Assembly: GCF_007559425.1 (NCBI RefSeq)
Contig: NZ_VMHE01000004.1
Coordinates: forward strand, 81,803 to 145,802
DNA from: Allobacillus salarius
GTDB taxonomy: Bacteria; Bacillota; Bacilli; Bacillales; Alkalibacillaceae
DNA length: 64,000 bases
Reading direction: 5' to 3'
How positions within the stretch are numbered: the first letter of the stretch is position 1; every line of letters starts with the position of its first letter. The translations under genes and the position numbers were made by a program. Under the pieces are notes generated by a model that was not told the DNA's origin, did not search any database, and saw only the letters and a list, made by a program, of their open reading frames with translations. Below are positions 36,201 to 44,619 of the stretch, piece by piece.

Positions 36201-36301
36201 AAAAGAAAGAAGAGGAAGAGAAAAAGAAAGAAGAACAAAAGAAGAAAGAAGAAGAAGAGAAAAAGGATGACGATGAGGAGAAAGAAAACACAGGAAACTA
36301 A
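33230..36301 (+). CDS. Class A penicillin-binding protein (PBP1A/1B type) with Lys/Glu tail
   Basis: A 1023-residue bifunctional wall synthase. A cytoplasmic N-terminus and one membrane helix (about 28-56) precede the glycosyltransferase domain, with Glu121-Asp122 (EDELFYEHNG) and GGSTLTQQI (152-160). The transpeptidase domain has Ser454-x-x-Lys457 (STMK), Ser509-His-Asn511 and Lys643-Thr-Gly645. A fibronectin-III-like domain follows (about 840-925), then about 93 residues almost entirely Lys and Glu. AGGAGG before 33230 decides the start. Located between tyrS and acuA; which B. subtilis PBP is orthologous was not decided. Confidence 0.93.
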   Translation: MGSNESKNKFLKFFQDGKFPRFTRIGLDVGWNILLFFIVIGLVGGFIVGGVGLGYFASLVDDMPVEDEDEMKQLIFDYEETSHIYFANDVYMGKLRSDIHREETTLDKVSDHVKDAVIATEDELFYEHNGFVPKAIMRAMLQEFTNADSQTGGSTLTQQIVKKQILSSEVSFDRKAKEILIASRIEKFIEKDQLLEAYLNIVPFGRDSSGRNIAGIQAAADGLFDVSPSELNLAQAAYIAGMPQNPYAYTPFLQGGEKKSEKALQDGLDRKNIVLSRMLETGKITEEQYNEARDFDVIASLTDKKESLFSDYPYLTIEIEQRAIEKMALHLAKNDGYSKEEFYSADEKESRTEYREQAERDLKHKGYSIHTTINKDIYDAWQEATANYGHFYPTKTVQVTNPQTGELESREIPIETGASMIENSTGRIISFVGGRGYKNDNINYAFYNTRPNGSTMKPLLGYGPAFEQGIFQPGSPVPDIGFTIGDWSPSNYAGRERGIVTAREALAKSHNLPATRVMRGLLAVDNNPARYLTKLGITESNEQAQTENFAPAVLGSFYTTVADVTSGFTAFSNGGKRAEPFMIEKIVDQDGNPVYEHEVEETEVFSPQTAYLTLDVMRDVISNGTATYVNSRLNNTSVDWAGKTGTSQNFADAWFVGTNPNVTIGTWFGYGLYDLDASGRVTDRESNIMSLNSCPGGCSLGYSNRNTGYWSELVNAAAEIDPELVTPSKRHESPGGIVQRSYCLISGKLPSDACQALGLVQTDLFNIEHVPTEKDDSVMKGNYVKIGDKTYEAADSTPEEFTEQGYFIKPDFIKEMGPAWFQIDDLSKLLPDNEAWNDLVVPESESPKNSNPGTPSGVSMSGSTLTWNDSSNAIGYRVFMANEKGGDFKQIDATTETSIRVPSKNKVYAVRAVNFYGKESSMSSTVIYGNVTSEEEKKKKEEEKKKKEEQKKKEEERKKKEEEKKKKEEQKKKEEEEKKKEEEKKKEEEEKKKEEEEKKKEEQKKKEEEEKKDDDEEKENTGN
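36020..36295 (+). repeat. Purine-only low-complexity tract coding the Lys/Glu tail
   Basis: About 275 bases consist nearly only of A and G (runs of GAAGAAGAGAAAAAGAAA with imperfect short periods of 3 to 27 bases). The sequence encodes blocks of EEEKKK/EEQKKK. Long frames on the opposite strand are shadows rich in Phe, Ser and Leu. Confidence 0.95.
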
Positions 36302-36351
36302 TTCTCAATCTCTCTGACTACAAATCTTAATTGGAAACCATCACCTTATTG

Positions 36352-36387
36352 GCAAGCAGCATAAGTTAGCTGCTTGCTATTTTTTTA
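36352..36387 (+). terminator. Terminator of the PBP gene
   Basis: GCAAGCAGC and GCTGCTTGC form a 9-bp stem with an eight-base loop followed by T(7). Confidence 0.9.
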
Positions 36388-36432
36388 TGTCTCGAGTCCC
36401 CCCTCCTCCTTCTATTTTTCCAAATCATCTTC

Positions 36433-36441
36433 TGTTATAAT
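36433..36441 (+). promoter_or_regulatory. Extended -10 promoter of acuABC
   Basis: TGTTATAAT, with TATAAT at 36436-36441; the -35 region is weak. Transcription would begin near 36448, after the in-frame ATG at 36445, which supports the TTG at 36478 as acuA start. Confidence 0.6.
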
Positions 36442-36477
36442 TAAATGGAAGTCGTAATTTTTGTAGGTGGTGTCGAT

Positions 36478-37116
36478 TTGGAACACGCTAAAACATATTA
36501 CAGTCAAACCATTCAAAAAAATAATAAAGAAATTATCATTGAAGGGCCTGTCGATTCAGAACAGCTTAAAAATTATTACTTTGATGATGGGTTGAAAGCA
36601 TTCAGGCCGCCCAAAAAACAGTATGATGCAATTCTTTCAATTGCCGATTTTGAAGAAGGTCGAATTATTATCGCTCGTGATGAGGATAAAATTATTGGCT
36701 ATGCAACTTTTTTACACCCAGATCCAATGGAGCGTTGGGCAACATACAAAATGGATAATTTACTAGAATTAGGGGCTATTGAAGTCTCTCACGAATACCG
36801 TGGGATGAAGGTTGGCTCCACCATCTTAGAACTATCCATGAGAGATGATTATATGGAAAATTATATTACAATTACGACGGAGTATCATTGGCATTGGGAT
36901 ATGAAAACAACAGGACTAAGTATTTGGGAATATCGCAAAGTAATGGAAAAAATGATGGCCCATGGTGGCTTAAAACCGATGTCTACAGATGACCCAGAGA
37001 TTGTTTCTCACCCTGCGAATTGCTTACTCGTCCGTATCGGAAAAAATGTAGATGCGGAATCCATTAAGTTGTTTGACTCCATGCGTTTCATGGGTCGTGA
37101 AGATTTCTTTTTATAA
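36478..37116 (+). CDS. acuA: Protein lysine acetyltransferase AcuA (GNAT)
   Basis: A 212-residue GNAT enzyme that in B. subtilis acetylates and switches off acetyl-CoA synthetase AcsA. The acetyl-CoA loop lies around HEYRGMKVGSTIL. Family landmarks EGPV, AFRPPKKQ, HPDPMERW and TEYHWHWDMKTTGL are all present. The TTG at 36478 with TAGGTGGTG 6-13 bases upstream gives the family N-terminus MEHAKTYYSQ; the upstream ATG would precede the likely transcription start. First gene of acuABC (19-bp gap to acuB). No acsA lies beside it here, unlike in B. subtilis. Confidence 0.9.
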   Translation: MEHAKTYYSQTIQKNNKEIIIEGPVDSEQLKNYYFDDGLKAFRPPKKQYDAILSIADFEEGRIIIARDEDKIIGYATFLHPDPMERWATYKMDNLLELGAIEVSHEYRGMKVGSTILELSMRDDYMENYITITTEYHWHWDMKTTGLSIWEYRKVMEKMMAHGGLKPMSTDDPEIVSHPANCLLVRIGKNVDAESIKLFDSMRFMGREDFFL

Positions 37117-37135
37117 TAAAGGGGCGTGATTGAGA

Positions 37136-37783
37136 ATGATAGTCGAAGAAGTTATGAGTAGAGATGTGATTACACTCTCCCCTCAAGACAAAATTGAAAG
37201 CGCTTTAAAATTGTTAAATGAGCACCATATTCGACACATCCCCATTACAGATGAGGAAGATCAAGTTGTCGGCATTGTTTCTGACCGAGATATACGTGAT
37301 GCAGCACCTTCCATATTAGCAGCTGAACAAAACTTGGATATATTAGAAAGTCCACTTCAATCGATTATGTCAAGTCCGGTGATTACTGCACACCCACTCG
37401 ATTTCATCGAAGATATTGCTTCGCTTTTTTATGATTATGAAATTGCCTGTGTACCAGTCACGCATGCCAATAAGCTTATTGGTGTTGTTACCGAAAAGGA
37501 TATTCTTTACACATTAATCCAAGTAACAGGTATTCGCGAGCAAAGCTCCCAAATTGAAATTCGTGTGCCTAATAAAATAGGAACATTACCGAAAATCGCT
37601 CAAATTATTAGTGATCGGAATACGAATATTTCTTCTGTCTTCCTCTATCCATCAAAAGAAGATCAAAGTGAAAGAGTAATTGTATTACGAGTTCAAACGA
37701 TGAATCCAATGCCCATCATCGATGAATTAAAAAAACAAGGCTATCATGTGATTTGGCCTAATTTACCGGGGATGAGCGAATGA
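37136..37783 (+). CDS. acuB: Acetoin utilization protein AcuB (CBS pair plus ACT domain)
   Basis: A 215-residue protein with two CBS domains (about 1-60 and 75-135) and a C-terminal ACT-like domain (about 140-210, IEIRVPNKIGTLPKIAQII). CBS pairs bind adenine nucleotides, so AcuB is probably a sensor or regulator of the AcuA/AcuC switch; its exact role is unknown. Start at MIVEEVMSRDVI follows the family; a TTG two codons earlier is a possible alternative with slightly better spacing to GGGGCGTG. Its stop overlaps the acuC start by 4 bp. Confidence 0.9.
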   Translation: MIVEEVMSRDVITLSPQDKIESALKLLNEHHIRHIPITDEEDQVVGIVSDRDIRDAAPSILAAEQNLDILESPLQSIMSSPVITAHPLDFIEDIASLFYDYEIACVPVTHANKLIGVVTEKDILYTLIQVTGIREQSSQIEIRVPNKIGTLPKIAQIISDRNTNISSVFLYPSKEDQSERVIVLRVQTMNPMPIIDELKKQGYHVIWPNLPGMSE

Positions 37784-38955
37784 ATGCACATAAATCAGCT
37801 TTCGTTTTTTCCGAAGCATTTCTAAGTTATAAATTTAGGGACGACCACCCATTTAACCAAAAACGTGTGGTCCTTACGTATGATTTACTCAAAGCTAGTG
37901 GGGCATTAGACGATGAACAAATCATACCACCTCGAATGGCGACGGATGAAGAGATTAAACTGATTCACAAATCAAACTATATTGAGGCTGTACAAAAAGC
38001 AAGTGTTGGTTTGTTGTCATCAGAACAAGGTATGCAATATGGAATCGGTACACAAGACACACCTATGTTTGAAAACATGCATGAAGCTTCAGCTCAGTTA
38101 GTTGGCGGGACATTGACAGCTGTGGATGCTGTCATGAACGGAGACTATACACATGCAGTGAATATTGGCGGTGGTCTCCATCATGGGTTTAAAGGCAAAG
38201 CATCTGGATTTTGTATCTACAATGATGCAGCAATTGCCATCCAATATCTACGTGAGCATTATAACTTAAAAGTTCTCTATGTCGATACGGATGCCCATCA
38301 TGGTGATGGTGTTCAATGGGCTTTTTACGATGACCCAAATGTTTGCACATTTTCAATCCATGAAACGGGAAGATATTTATTTCCAGGCACAGGAAATGTT
38401 AATGAGCGCGGACATAATGAAGGTTTCGGTTATTCTTTCAACTTACCGATCGATGCTTTCACAGAAGACGATTCGTTTTTGGAAGTATACTCAAAATCTC
38501 TCGAAGAAGTTACAGAGTACTTTCGTCCGGACATCATTATTAGTCAAAACGGAGCGGATGCTCACGCATATGATCCATTAACTCATTTGTGCTGTTCAAT
38601 GAAAATCTTCGAAGAAATCCCTAAACTTGTTCACCGATTAGCGCATAAGTATTGTAATGGCAAATGGGTTGCTCTCGGTGGCGGTGGCTACGATATATGG
38701 CGTGTAGTCCCTCGATCTTGGGCGCAGTTATGGAATATTGCTAATTTAGATGGGCAAACGTTACAAGGTCCATTACCTAAAGAGTGGCTTGAAAAATGGC
38801 AACCGAAAAGCCCAGTACAATTACCAACCCATTGGCAGGATCTTTCACGTGTTTATAAAGAGATTCCTCGTAAAAAAGAAATTACTGAAAAGAATCAACT
38901 GACTTTAGGTAAAGCGCTTGAGATTATTAGAAACGAACAAAAATACATTTTATGA
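37780..38955 (+). CDS. acuC: Protein deacetylase AcuC (histone-deacetylase family)
   Basis: A 391-residue zinc deacetylase that reverses AcuA acetylation. Visible catalytic features are His134-His135 (GGGLHHGF), zinc ligands Asp171 and His173 (DTDAHHGDG) and Asp260 (NGADAHAYDP), and Tyr304 (GGGGYDIWRVVP). Length and motifs match AcuC. It overlaps acuB by ATGA, giving translational coupling, and ends about 100 bp before the convergent motS gene. Confidence 0.95.
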   Translation: MNAHKSAFVFSEAFLSYKFRDDHPFNQKRVVLTYDLLKASGALDDEQIIPPRMATDEEIKLIHKSNYIEAVQKASVGLLSSEQGMQYGIGTQDTPMFENMHEASAQLVGGTLTAVDAVMNGDYTHAVNIGGGLHHGFKGKASGFCIYNDAAIAIQYLREHYNLKVLYVDTDAHHGDGVQWAFYDDPNVCTFSIHETGRYLFPGTGNVNERGHNEGFGYSFNLPIDAFTEDDSFLEVYSKSLEEVTEYFRPDIIISQNGADAHAYDPLTHLCCSMKIFEEIPKLVHRLAHKYCNGKWVALGGGGYDIWRVVPRSWAQLWNIANLDGQTLQGPLPKEWLEKWQPKSPVQLPTHWQDLSRVYKEIPRKKEITEKNQLTLGKALEIIRNEQKYIL

Positions 38956-39033
38956 AAATAGTTAGCAACGAAAAATTTTCGTTTATTATAACGTAAATTT
39001 TCCGATTTTTCCTATACTTCGTAATTTCAAAAC

Positions 39034-39071
39034 AAAACCAGTGAATGACGTTAAGTCAATCACTGGTTTTC
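39034..39071. terminator. Terminator between acuC and motS
   Basis: AAAACCAGTGA-TGA and TCA-TCACTGGTTTT form a long stem that includes the motS stop codon; it can work on both strands. Confidence 0.8.
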
Positions 39072-39842
39072 TGCTCTTAAAATAGTAATTTCTACACGAC
39101 GGTTTAAACGCATATTCTCTGAGCTATTATTATCAACATAAGGTTTCGTATCCGCATAGCCTGAGGCTTGGAACCGTGCTGGATTTAATCCCTGGTTCTC
39201 TACAAAGAAGCGAACAACACTACTCGCCCTTGCCCCACTCAGTTCCCAGTTGGAAGGAAACCGGTACGTATTAATCGGTCGACTATCTGTATGACCTTCA
39301 ATTTTTACGTTATTCGGGATACTTGATAGCAAGACTCCCACCTTTTCTAAAAATGGAAAGCCTTCCTCAATCAATTCCGCTTCTCCAGATTCAAATAACA
39401 CACGTTCCTGTAAAACAAGAACGACACCTTGATCGGTTCGGCTAGCCGTAATTACACCGTTTAATTCTTCTTCATCCAAGAATTGTTCCACTTCTTCATG
39501 TAATTCATTTAAAGACTCTTCGTCAGTTGAGTCCATCTTTTCTTCGTCTTCCATCGCTTCATCTTGCTCGTCTGGAATCATTGCTTCGAAATCGGATTCA
39601 GCCGGATCTAATTGATTTTCTTGGTTTTCCGTTGGATGATCCATTTCGATGGCTGACGGCATAAAATCAAATATTACCCGTTCTTGATAAGAATCAGCGA
39701 CGGCTTTGAATTTCACCGCATCGATTTGAGACATTGAAAATAATAAGATGAAAAAAACGAGAACTAGCGTAATCATATCCGAATATGTAACCATCCACAT
39801 TGGTGCTTCGCGTTTTGGCAGTTTTTGTCGCTTACGTTTCAT
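39060..39842 (-). CDS. motS: Sodium-type flagellar stator protein MotS
   Basis: A 260-residue MotB-like protein. The single membrane helix (about 17-37) carries the ion-binding Asp22 in TYSDMITLVLVFF. A charged Glu/Asp-rich linker (60-115) leads to the peptidoglycan-binding OmpA-like domain (about 125-260, VKIEGHTDSRPINTYRFPSNWELSGARA). The segment after Asp22, with valines at +5 and +7, resembles MotS rather than proton-type MotB. With MotP it forms a torque-generating stator. It overlaps motP by 11 bp and follows ccpA as in B. subtilis. Confidence 0.9.
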   Translation of the reverse strand: MKRKRQKLPKREAPMWMVTYSDMITLVLVFFILLFSMSQIDAVKFKAVADSYQERVIFDFMPSAIEMDHPTENQENQLDPAESDFEAMIPDEQDEAMEDEEKMDSTDEESLNELHEEVEQFLDEEELNGVITASRTDQGVVLVLQERVLFESGEAELIEEGFPFLEKVGVLLSSIPNNVKIEGHTDSRPINTYRFPSNWELSGARASSVVRFFVENQGLNPARFQASGYADTKPYVDNNSSENMRLNRRVEITILRAENQ

Positions 39843-40656
39843 TAACCGTCTCTCCGATCAATTCTTCTTCCTCTTCTGTTTCATTGAGTTTGAGCTCTTC
39901 AGTTGAGAGGAATGCACTCAATTTCTCTTCCAAGATTTTTGGATTTTGACCAGATTGAACACCAATAACGCCTTCAACAATAATTTGCTTCATAAATACT
40001 TCTTGTTCCGTACGAGAATATAACTTTCCTGCAATCGGGATAAAAACAAGATTTGCCAAAACCATTCCATAAAAAGTCGTCAGGAGAGCAATCGCCATAC
40101 TCGGACCGATTGTCTCTGGAGATTCTAAGTTATTGAGCATTAATACGAGCCCAATCAATGTACCGATCATTCCCCAGGCAGGTGCGTATTCTCCTGCTTT
40201 CTCTACGACATTTCGTCCTTTGTGGTGTCTTTCTTCCATAGCCGCGATTTCTGCATTCATAATTTCGTTGATGACTTCAGGTTCAATTCCATCAATCGCC
40301 AAGTAAACTCCTTTTTTAATAAACGGATCGTCTACTTCATCCATCTCACTTTCTAATGCAAGTAAACCTTCTCTTCTTGCCTTCTCAGAAAGTTGGATAA
40401 ACAATTGAATCAATTCTCGCAGATTATAATTTTGACTATGAAAAGCTTCTTTCATAACTTTTCGAAACATCTTTAATTCTTGTACAGAAAAGTTAATCAA
40501 TAGCGCACCAATTAAACCACCGACAACGACAACAATAGATGAAATTTGGATAAACGTTGAAATGCCTCCAAATCCACTATTAAAATAGATGCCTATTAGT
40601 ATCATTGTTGCACCTAAACCAATACCTATAGGTGTCAATATATCTTTTCGTTTCAT
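39832..40656 (-). CDS. motP: Sodium-type flagellar stator protein MotP
   Basis: A 274-residue MotA-like protein with four transmembrane helices (about 8-26, 32-52, 150-172, 185-207) and a cytoplasmic loop between helices 2 and 3 that contacts the rotor. Conserved APAWGMIGTLIGLV and GPSMAIALLTTFYG motifs are present. The ATG at 40656 was preferred to a GTG three codons upstream because GTAGGGTGAG then has proper spacing. Partner of MotS; together they would use sodium ions to turn the flagellum. Confidence 0.92.
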   Translation of the reverse strand: MKRKDILTPIGIGLGATMILIGIYFNSGFGGISTFIQISSIVVVVGGLIGALLINFSVQELKMFRKVMKEAFHSQNYNLRELIQLFIQLSEKARREGLLALESEMDEVDDPFIKKGVYLAIDGIEPEVINEIMNAEIAAMEERHHKGRNVVEKAGEYAPAWGMIGTLIGLVLMLNNLESPETIGPSMAIALLTTFYGMVLANLVFIPIAGKLYSRTEQEVFMKQIIVEGVIGVQSGQNPKILEEKLSAFLSTEELKLNETEEEEELIGETVNET

Positions 40657-40715
40657 AACTCTCACCCTACTTGATTCCGATTTATCTATCTCTTTTTCTT
40701 ATATCGGCACCAATT

Positions 40716-41717
40716 TTATTTTGTTGAGTCTCTTTCGATGATTCGGTGAGGTAAAGTGACTTGCTTTTCTTCTACTTGTTCTCCCTGCAGTAGCTTCGTT
40801 AGTAAACGCATGGAAACAGCGCCGATATCATACATCGGTTGCATTACGGTTGTTAATGTCGGACGCACCATTGTCGCAAGTCTTGTGTTATCAAACCCTA
40901 CTACCGCAATATCTTCTGGAACTTTTAATCCTTCATCCTGTAATCCGTGAATGACACCTAATGCCAATTCATCTGAAGAGACGAGAATCGTTTCTGGTTT
41001 TTCTTCCAATCCAAGAAAATAATGACTTGCTTGAATACCTGAGTCATAAGTGTCGTCGCTATTAAAAATAAGCTTTTCCAATTCTGCATCGCTTTTCCCT
41101 GACTTCTTCATTGCATCGACGAAAGATTGTTTTCTAATTTCATTTGAGCGGTTATTCAATGGACTTGTGACAAATCCGATATCACCTTTACTTTTTTCTT
41201 CGATAAACTGAATAGCATCCTGAATCGCCTGGTAATAATCGATATTAACCGATGCAAGCTCCTCAGATTCTGCGATTGTCGCTGCCAATATAACCGGAAT
41301 ATTTGCTTTTTTAAACGCTTCAATATGTTCGTCTGTAATCGTCGTACCCATGAAAATAATTCCATCTACTTGTTTTTCCAACATATTGTAAAAGAGATCG
41401 ATTTCTTTTGTTTTTTGTTGGTCTGAACTACTCAAAATAATGTGGTATTTATACATTGTTGCGATATCTTCTATACCACGTGCCAAATCAGCGATGAACA
41501 GATTAGCGACATCTGGAATAATGACACCAACAGAAGTTGTTTTTCTGCTTGCCAATCCACGTGCAACTGCGTTCGGTCGGAAACCTAATTCTTCAATGGC
41601 ATCCAACACTTTTTGCCGGGTGATTGGCTTTACATTTGTATTTCCATTAATGACCCGCGAAACGGTCGCCATCGATACGTTAGCTTTTTTTGCTACATCA
41701 TAAATGGTAACGCTCAT
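40716..41717 (-). CDS. ccpA: Catabolite control protein A
   Basis: A 333-residue LacI-family regulator that, with HPr-Ser46-P, binds cre sites and controls carbon metabolism. The N-terminal helix-turn-helix is [23 protein letters not shown] (3-25). Hinge helix [12 protein letters not shown] and a periplasmic-binding-like core follow. [21 protein letters not shown] is the CcpA signature. It is placed upstream of motPS (59-bp gap) and downstream of aroA, the known order. Confidence 0.96.
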   Translation of the reverse strand: MSVTIYDVAKKANVSMATVSRVINGNTNVKPITRQKVLDAIEELGFRPNAVARGLASRKTTSVGVIIPDVANLFIADLARGIEDIATMYKYHIILSSSDQQKTKEIDLFYNMLEKQVDGIIFMGTTITDEHIEAFKKANIPVILAATIAESEELASVNIDYYQAIQDAIQFIEEKSKGDIGFVTSPLNNRSNEIRKQSFVDAMKKSGKSDAELEKLIFNSDDTYDSGIQASHYFLGLEEKPETILVSSDELALGVIHGLQDEGLKVPEDIAVVGFDNTRLATMVRPTLTTVMQPMYDIGAVSMRLLTKLLQGEQVEEKQVTLPHRIIERDSTK

Positions 41718-41872
41718 CTTAAAAACCTCATTTCATAACGATTCATTTTAATGTAAGAATACTTTACTCATTCAAACGATTCAATAGATAACTTGTGAAA
41801 GTTTCTTGAGGGTTGCAGACGATAATCTGTGTACAACCAACCTTGCATATCTATTCAATTCAGTACGAAGCT

Positions 41873-42931
41873 TTATTTTTGTAACTCACCCATAAATTTA
41901 TGAAACGCTTCTATGTCCATCTGTTGCTGTGCATCTGATAATGCTGTTGCTGGATCTGGATGTACTTCTGCCATTACTCCATCCGCTCCAATCGCCATAG
42001 CAGCTTTGGCAGCAGGCAGCAATAAGTCTCTTCTGCCTGTTGAATGTGTTACGTCTACGAATACCGGCAAATGGGTCTCTTGCTTTAATATAGGTACTGC
42101 AGTAATATCTAATGTGTTCCGTGTTGCCGTTTCATACGTTCGGATTCCACGTTCACATAAGACGATTTGATCATTTCCTTGCGATATAATATATTCTGCA
42201 GCATTCATAAATTCATTGATTGTCGCTGCCAACCCTCTTTTGAGAAAGATCGGTTTGTCCGATCGGCCCGCTTCTTTCAACAATTCAAAGTTTTGCATAT
42301 TACGTGCGCCGATTTGAATGACATCCAAATATTCCACAGCCTCTTCGATATGATTCGGATTGACGATTTCACTGACGACTTTCAAACCATATCGATCTCC
42401 GACTTTCTTCAGGATTTTTAACCCTTCGAATCCTAATCCTTGGAAATCATATGGTGATGTACGGGGTTTAAAAGCACCTCCACGTAAAATTGGAATGCCG
42501 TGTTCTTTTATGGCTTTTGCAACGAGATCTACTTGCTCCTCAGATTCAACAGAGCAAGGGCCCATGATGTACTGGCGTTCTCCTCCACCAATATTTACAT
42601 TGCCGACTTTGACAATTGTATCTTGAGGTTTTTGTTCCCTTGAGACGAGCAACGTTTTACGATGGTCATCTTCTTGCAATTCCTTAGCTGCTTTAAAGAT
42701 TTCTTTAAACAGGTGTTCAATCGTCGAGCTTTGGAAAGGCCCTTCGTGATGATCGACAATATGATCGAGCATCTCTCGCTCACGTACTGGATCAAAGACT
42801 TTAATTCCTTGTTCTTTTTTTATTTCACCAATCTTTTTAACGAGCTCACCGCGTCGATTAATCCATTTTAAAACTTCTATATTTACTTCATCTAATTGTT
42901 TTCTTAGTTCTTCTAGATTTAGTTCCTGCAT
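41873..42931 (-). CDS. aroA: Bifunctional chorismate mutase / DAHP synthase
   Basis: A 352-residue enzyme for the first step of the shikimate pathway. Residues 1-90 form an AroQ-type chorismate mutase domain ([29 protein letters not shown]), which acts as the feedback sensor in bacilli. Residues 110-352 form the KDPG-type DAHP synthase with [23 protein letters not shown] and [10 protein letters not shown]. The gene is called aroA in B. subtilis (aroG elsewhere). It lies upstream of ccpA; GGAGG precedes the ATG. Confidence 0.96.
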   Translation of the reverse strand: MQELNLEELRKQLDEVNIEVLKWINRRGELVKKIGEIKKEQGIKVFDPVREREMLDHIVDHHEGPFQSSTIEHLFKEIFKAAKELQEDDHRKTLLVSREQKPQDTIVKVGNVNIGGGERQYIMGPCSVESEEQVDLVAKAIKEHGIPILRGGAFKPRTSPYDFQGLGFEGLKILKKVGDRYGLKVVSEIVNPNHIEEAVEYLDVIQIGARNMQNFELLKEAGRSDKPIFLKRGLAATINEFMNAAEYIISQGNDQIVLCERGIRTYETATRNTLDITAVPILKQETHLPVFVDVTHSTGRRDLLLPAAKAAMAIGADGVMAEVHPDPATALSDAQQQMDIEAFHKFMGELQK

Positions 42932-43168
42932 CGGTCACTGCCTCCAAATGTTGTTGTAGAAAAACGGTTTTATGATACATTTAATTTAGTTAAGTATACA
43001 ATTATATCGAAATTCGGCGCAATCGACTAGCATTAAGGTCACCTGTTTACAACCTCATCAAGTCGAAATATTCCTAAAGTAATGTCTCATATCCGAAAAC
43101 TCAACTTCCTTTTGAAAAGTGATGAAGTCTGCTAAAATATAATTAAGAACAATTATGGGGGTTGTTTC

Positions 43169-43591
43169 ATGGCGACACCGAGCATGGAAGACTATATCGA
43201 AACAATTTATCTACTGAAAGAACAAAAAGGCTATGCCAGAGTTTCAGACATTGCTGAACACTTAGACGTCCTCCCCTCTTCTGTCACAAAAATGGTAAAA
43301 AAGCTAGATGAAAGAGAATATGTCGTCTATGAAAAATACAGAGGCTTGGTCTTGACGGATAAAGGTAGAAAATTTGGCGAGAAGTTATTATACCGTCATA
43401 AACTATTAGAAGATTTTTTACATATTATTGGCGCGGAAGAAGATTCCATTTATGAAGAAGTTGAAGGGATTGAACATCATCTCAAATGGGATACAATCAT
43501 TCGGATTGGGGATTTAGTCGAATATTTTGAAGCCGATCCCCAACGATTAAACGATCTACAAGAGATTAAGAAGAAAAACGAGGACCGTTAA
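43169..43591 (+). CDS. mntR: Manganese-responsive regulator MntR
   Basis: A 140-residue DtxR-family repressor of manganese uptake genes. The winged helix spans 1-70 ([23 protein letters not shown]). All six Mn ligands are in register with the B. subtilis protein: Asp8, Glu11, His77, Glu99, Glu102 and His103. Asp8 and Glu99, together with the short C-terminus without SH3 domain, mark MntR rather than an iron-sensing DtxR/IdeR. An extended -10 (TGCTAAAAT, 43130-43138) with TTGAAA 15 bp upstream is a possible promoter. Confidence 0.96.
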   Translation: MATPSMEDYIETIYLLKEQKGYARVSDIAEHLDVLPSSVTKMVKKLDEREYVVYEKYRGLVLTDKGRKFGEKLLYRHKLLEDFLHIIGAEEDSIYEEVEGIEHHLKWDTIIRIGDLVEYFEADPQRLNDLQEIKKKNEDR

Positions 43592-43593
43592 AA

Positions 43594-43643
43594 TAAACCT
43601 GCTCTACTTCCATCCTTATGATGTAGTAGGCAGGTTTGTTTTA
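43594..43643. terminator. Terminator between mntR and ytxJ
   Basis: AAACCTGC-TCTAC and GTAGTAGGCAGGTTT pair with a small bulge in the convergent gap, with T-runs after the 3' arm. Confidence 0.75.
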
Positions 43644-43660
43644 TTGATAGCAGTATTAAA

Positions 43661-43981
43661 TTATTTCACAACATCTTTCAACGTATCGTATTTAATATGC
43701 CAATGAGAGTTATGATATTGAACTGCACCGTCTTTCACAAAGAAAAACTGTGGGGATTCATGCTTAATTTCATAGTGCTCTGCAACTTGATTAGATAATT
43801 CACGGTTTTCCTGCACATGAATCATATAAGCAGGTATTGTACTATCGTTCGTAAATTTCTCAAATTCTTCTTTTGCATCTGCACTGACTGGACAAGTCAG
43901 ACTATGTTTAAATAACAAAAATGAGTCCTTTCCTAGCACTTCGTTTAATTCTGCTTCTGATGTTAAAACCTTGTAAGACAT
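43661..43981 (-). CDS. ytxJ: Bacillithiol-system redox protein YtxJ
   Basis: A 106-residue thioredoxin-like monothiol protein. The single cysteine lies in FKHSLTCPVSADA (about residue 30), the place of the CxxC first cysteine in thioredoxins. The cis-Pro segment is ESPQFFFVKDG. YtxJ-family proteins (DUF2847) act as monothiol bacilliredoxin-type proteins that remove bacillithiol from protein thiols. AGGAGGAATATACGAG precedes the ATG. In B. subtilis it is the last gene of ytxGHJ; here a hairpin separates it from ytxH. Confidence 0.88.
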   Translation of the reverse strand: MSYKVLTSEAELNEVLGKDSFLLFKHSLTCPVSADAKEEFEKFTNDSTIPAYMIHVQENRELSNQVAEHYEIKHESPQFFFVKDGAVQYHNSHWHIKYDTLKDVVK

Positions 43982-44130
43982 CTCGTATATTCCTCCTCAT
44001 AATCTCTTTTCCTAATCCATTCTACCAAACAGATCGATGAAAATCTCCATTCATGCTTGTGATGGATGGAACGGCGTTTTTGAACGCTTAGCGAGTTGTA
44101 TTGAATGTTACAGCACACATTTAGCTTACT

Positions 44131-44158
44131 AAAAAAGCCACCCCTGAAAAGGAGTGGC
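44131..44158 (-). terminator. Terminator or attenuator between ytxH and ytxJ
   Basis: GCCACTCCTTTTCAGGGGTGGC has an 8-bp stem with one mismatch, followed on the minus strand by T(6), 11 bases past ytxH. YtxJ, about 150 bp further on, would then need read-through or its own promoter. Confidence 0.8.
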
Positions 44159-44168
44159 ATACCATTCA

Positions 44169-44591
44169 TTAATTTTGTGAGTTTTTGAAGTTCATATCTG
44201 CTTCTTGACGTTCCATTTCATCAGCAGCTTCTTCAATCGCTTCAGCGACATCTTCAGCAATTTCTTGTCCTTGCTCTTTATTCTCACTGCGTAAATATTC
44301 AACACGCTCTTGGATGTCATCTTTTTTCTGCTTGATCTTTTCGCCTAAATTTTTGCTAGACTCTTGCGCGCGTTCGTATAATTCGTTTCCTTTATCGTAA
44401 GCAGTGTTCTTCCACTCAGAAGCACGTTCGCGAACTTGGCCAGCTCCAGTGTTAATGTCTTCTCTTAAGTCTTTACCAGCTTTCGGAGCGTATAGAAGTG
44501 CAACAGATGCACCGATGATTCCTCCAAGTAATGTTCCGATTACAAAATCTTTCCCATTCATTCCACCGTTGTTTTGATTTTCATTTGACAT
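44169..44591 (-). CDS. ytxH: General stress protein YtxH
   Basis: A 140-residue YtxH-like protein. Residues 10-35 have the family signature GKDFVIGTLLGGIIGASVALLYAPKAGKDLR, a Gly-rich membrane-associated helix. The rest is a highly charged helical tail (Lys/Glu/Gln). ATG at 44591 follows GGAGGAATTGTAT. It is co-transcribed with ytxG from a SigB-type promoter; in B. subtilis these genes belong to the SigB and SigH regulons. Molecular function is unknown. Confidence 0.9.
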   Translation of the reverse strand: MSNENQNNGGMNGKDFVIGTLLGGIIGASVALLYAPKAGKDLREDINTGAGQVRERASEWKNTAYDKGNELYERAQESSKNLGEKIKQKKDDIQERVEYLRSENKEQGQEIAEDVAEAIEEAADEMERQEADMNFKNSQN

Positions 44592-44619
44592 ATACAATTC
44601 CTCCTCTTTTTTTATCTAC

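Noticed and set aside
35921..36308. Phe/Ser/Leu-rich frames antisense to the PBP tail
   Set aside because: Direct complement of the purine-only Lys/Glu coding tract.
43963..44169. 68-codon minus-strand frame between ytxJ and ytxH
   Set aside because: It contains the terminator hairpin, overlaps ytxJ and has no ribosome site.
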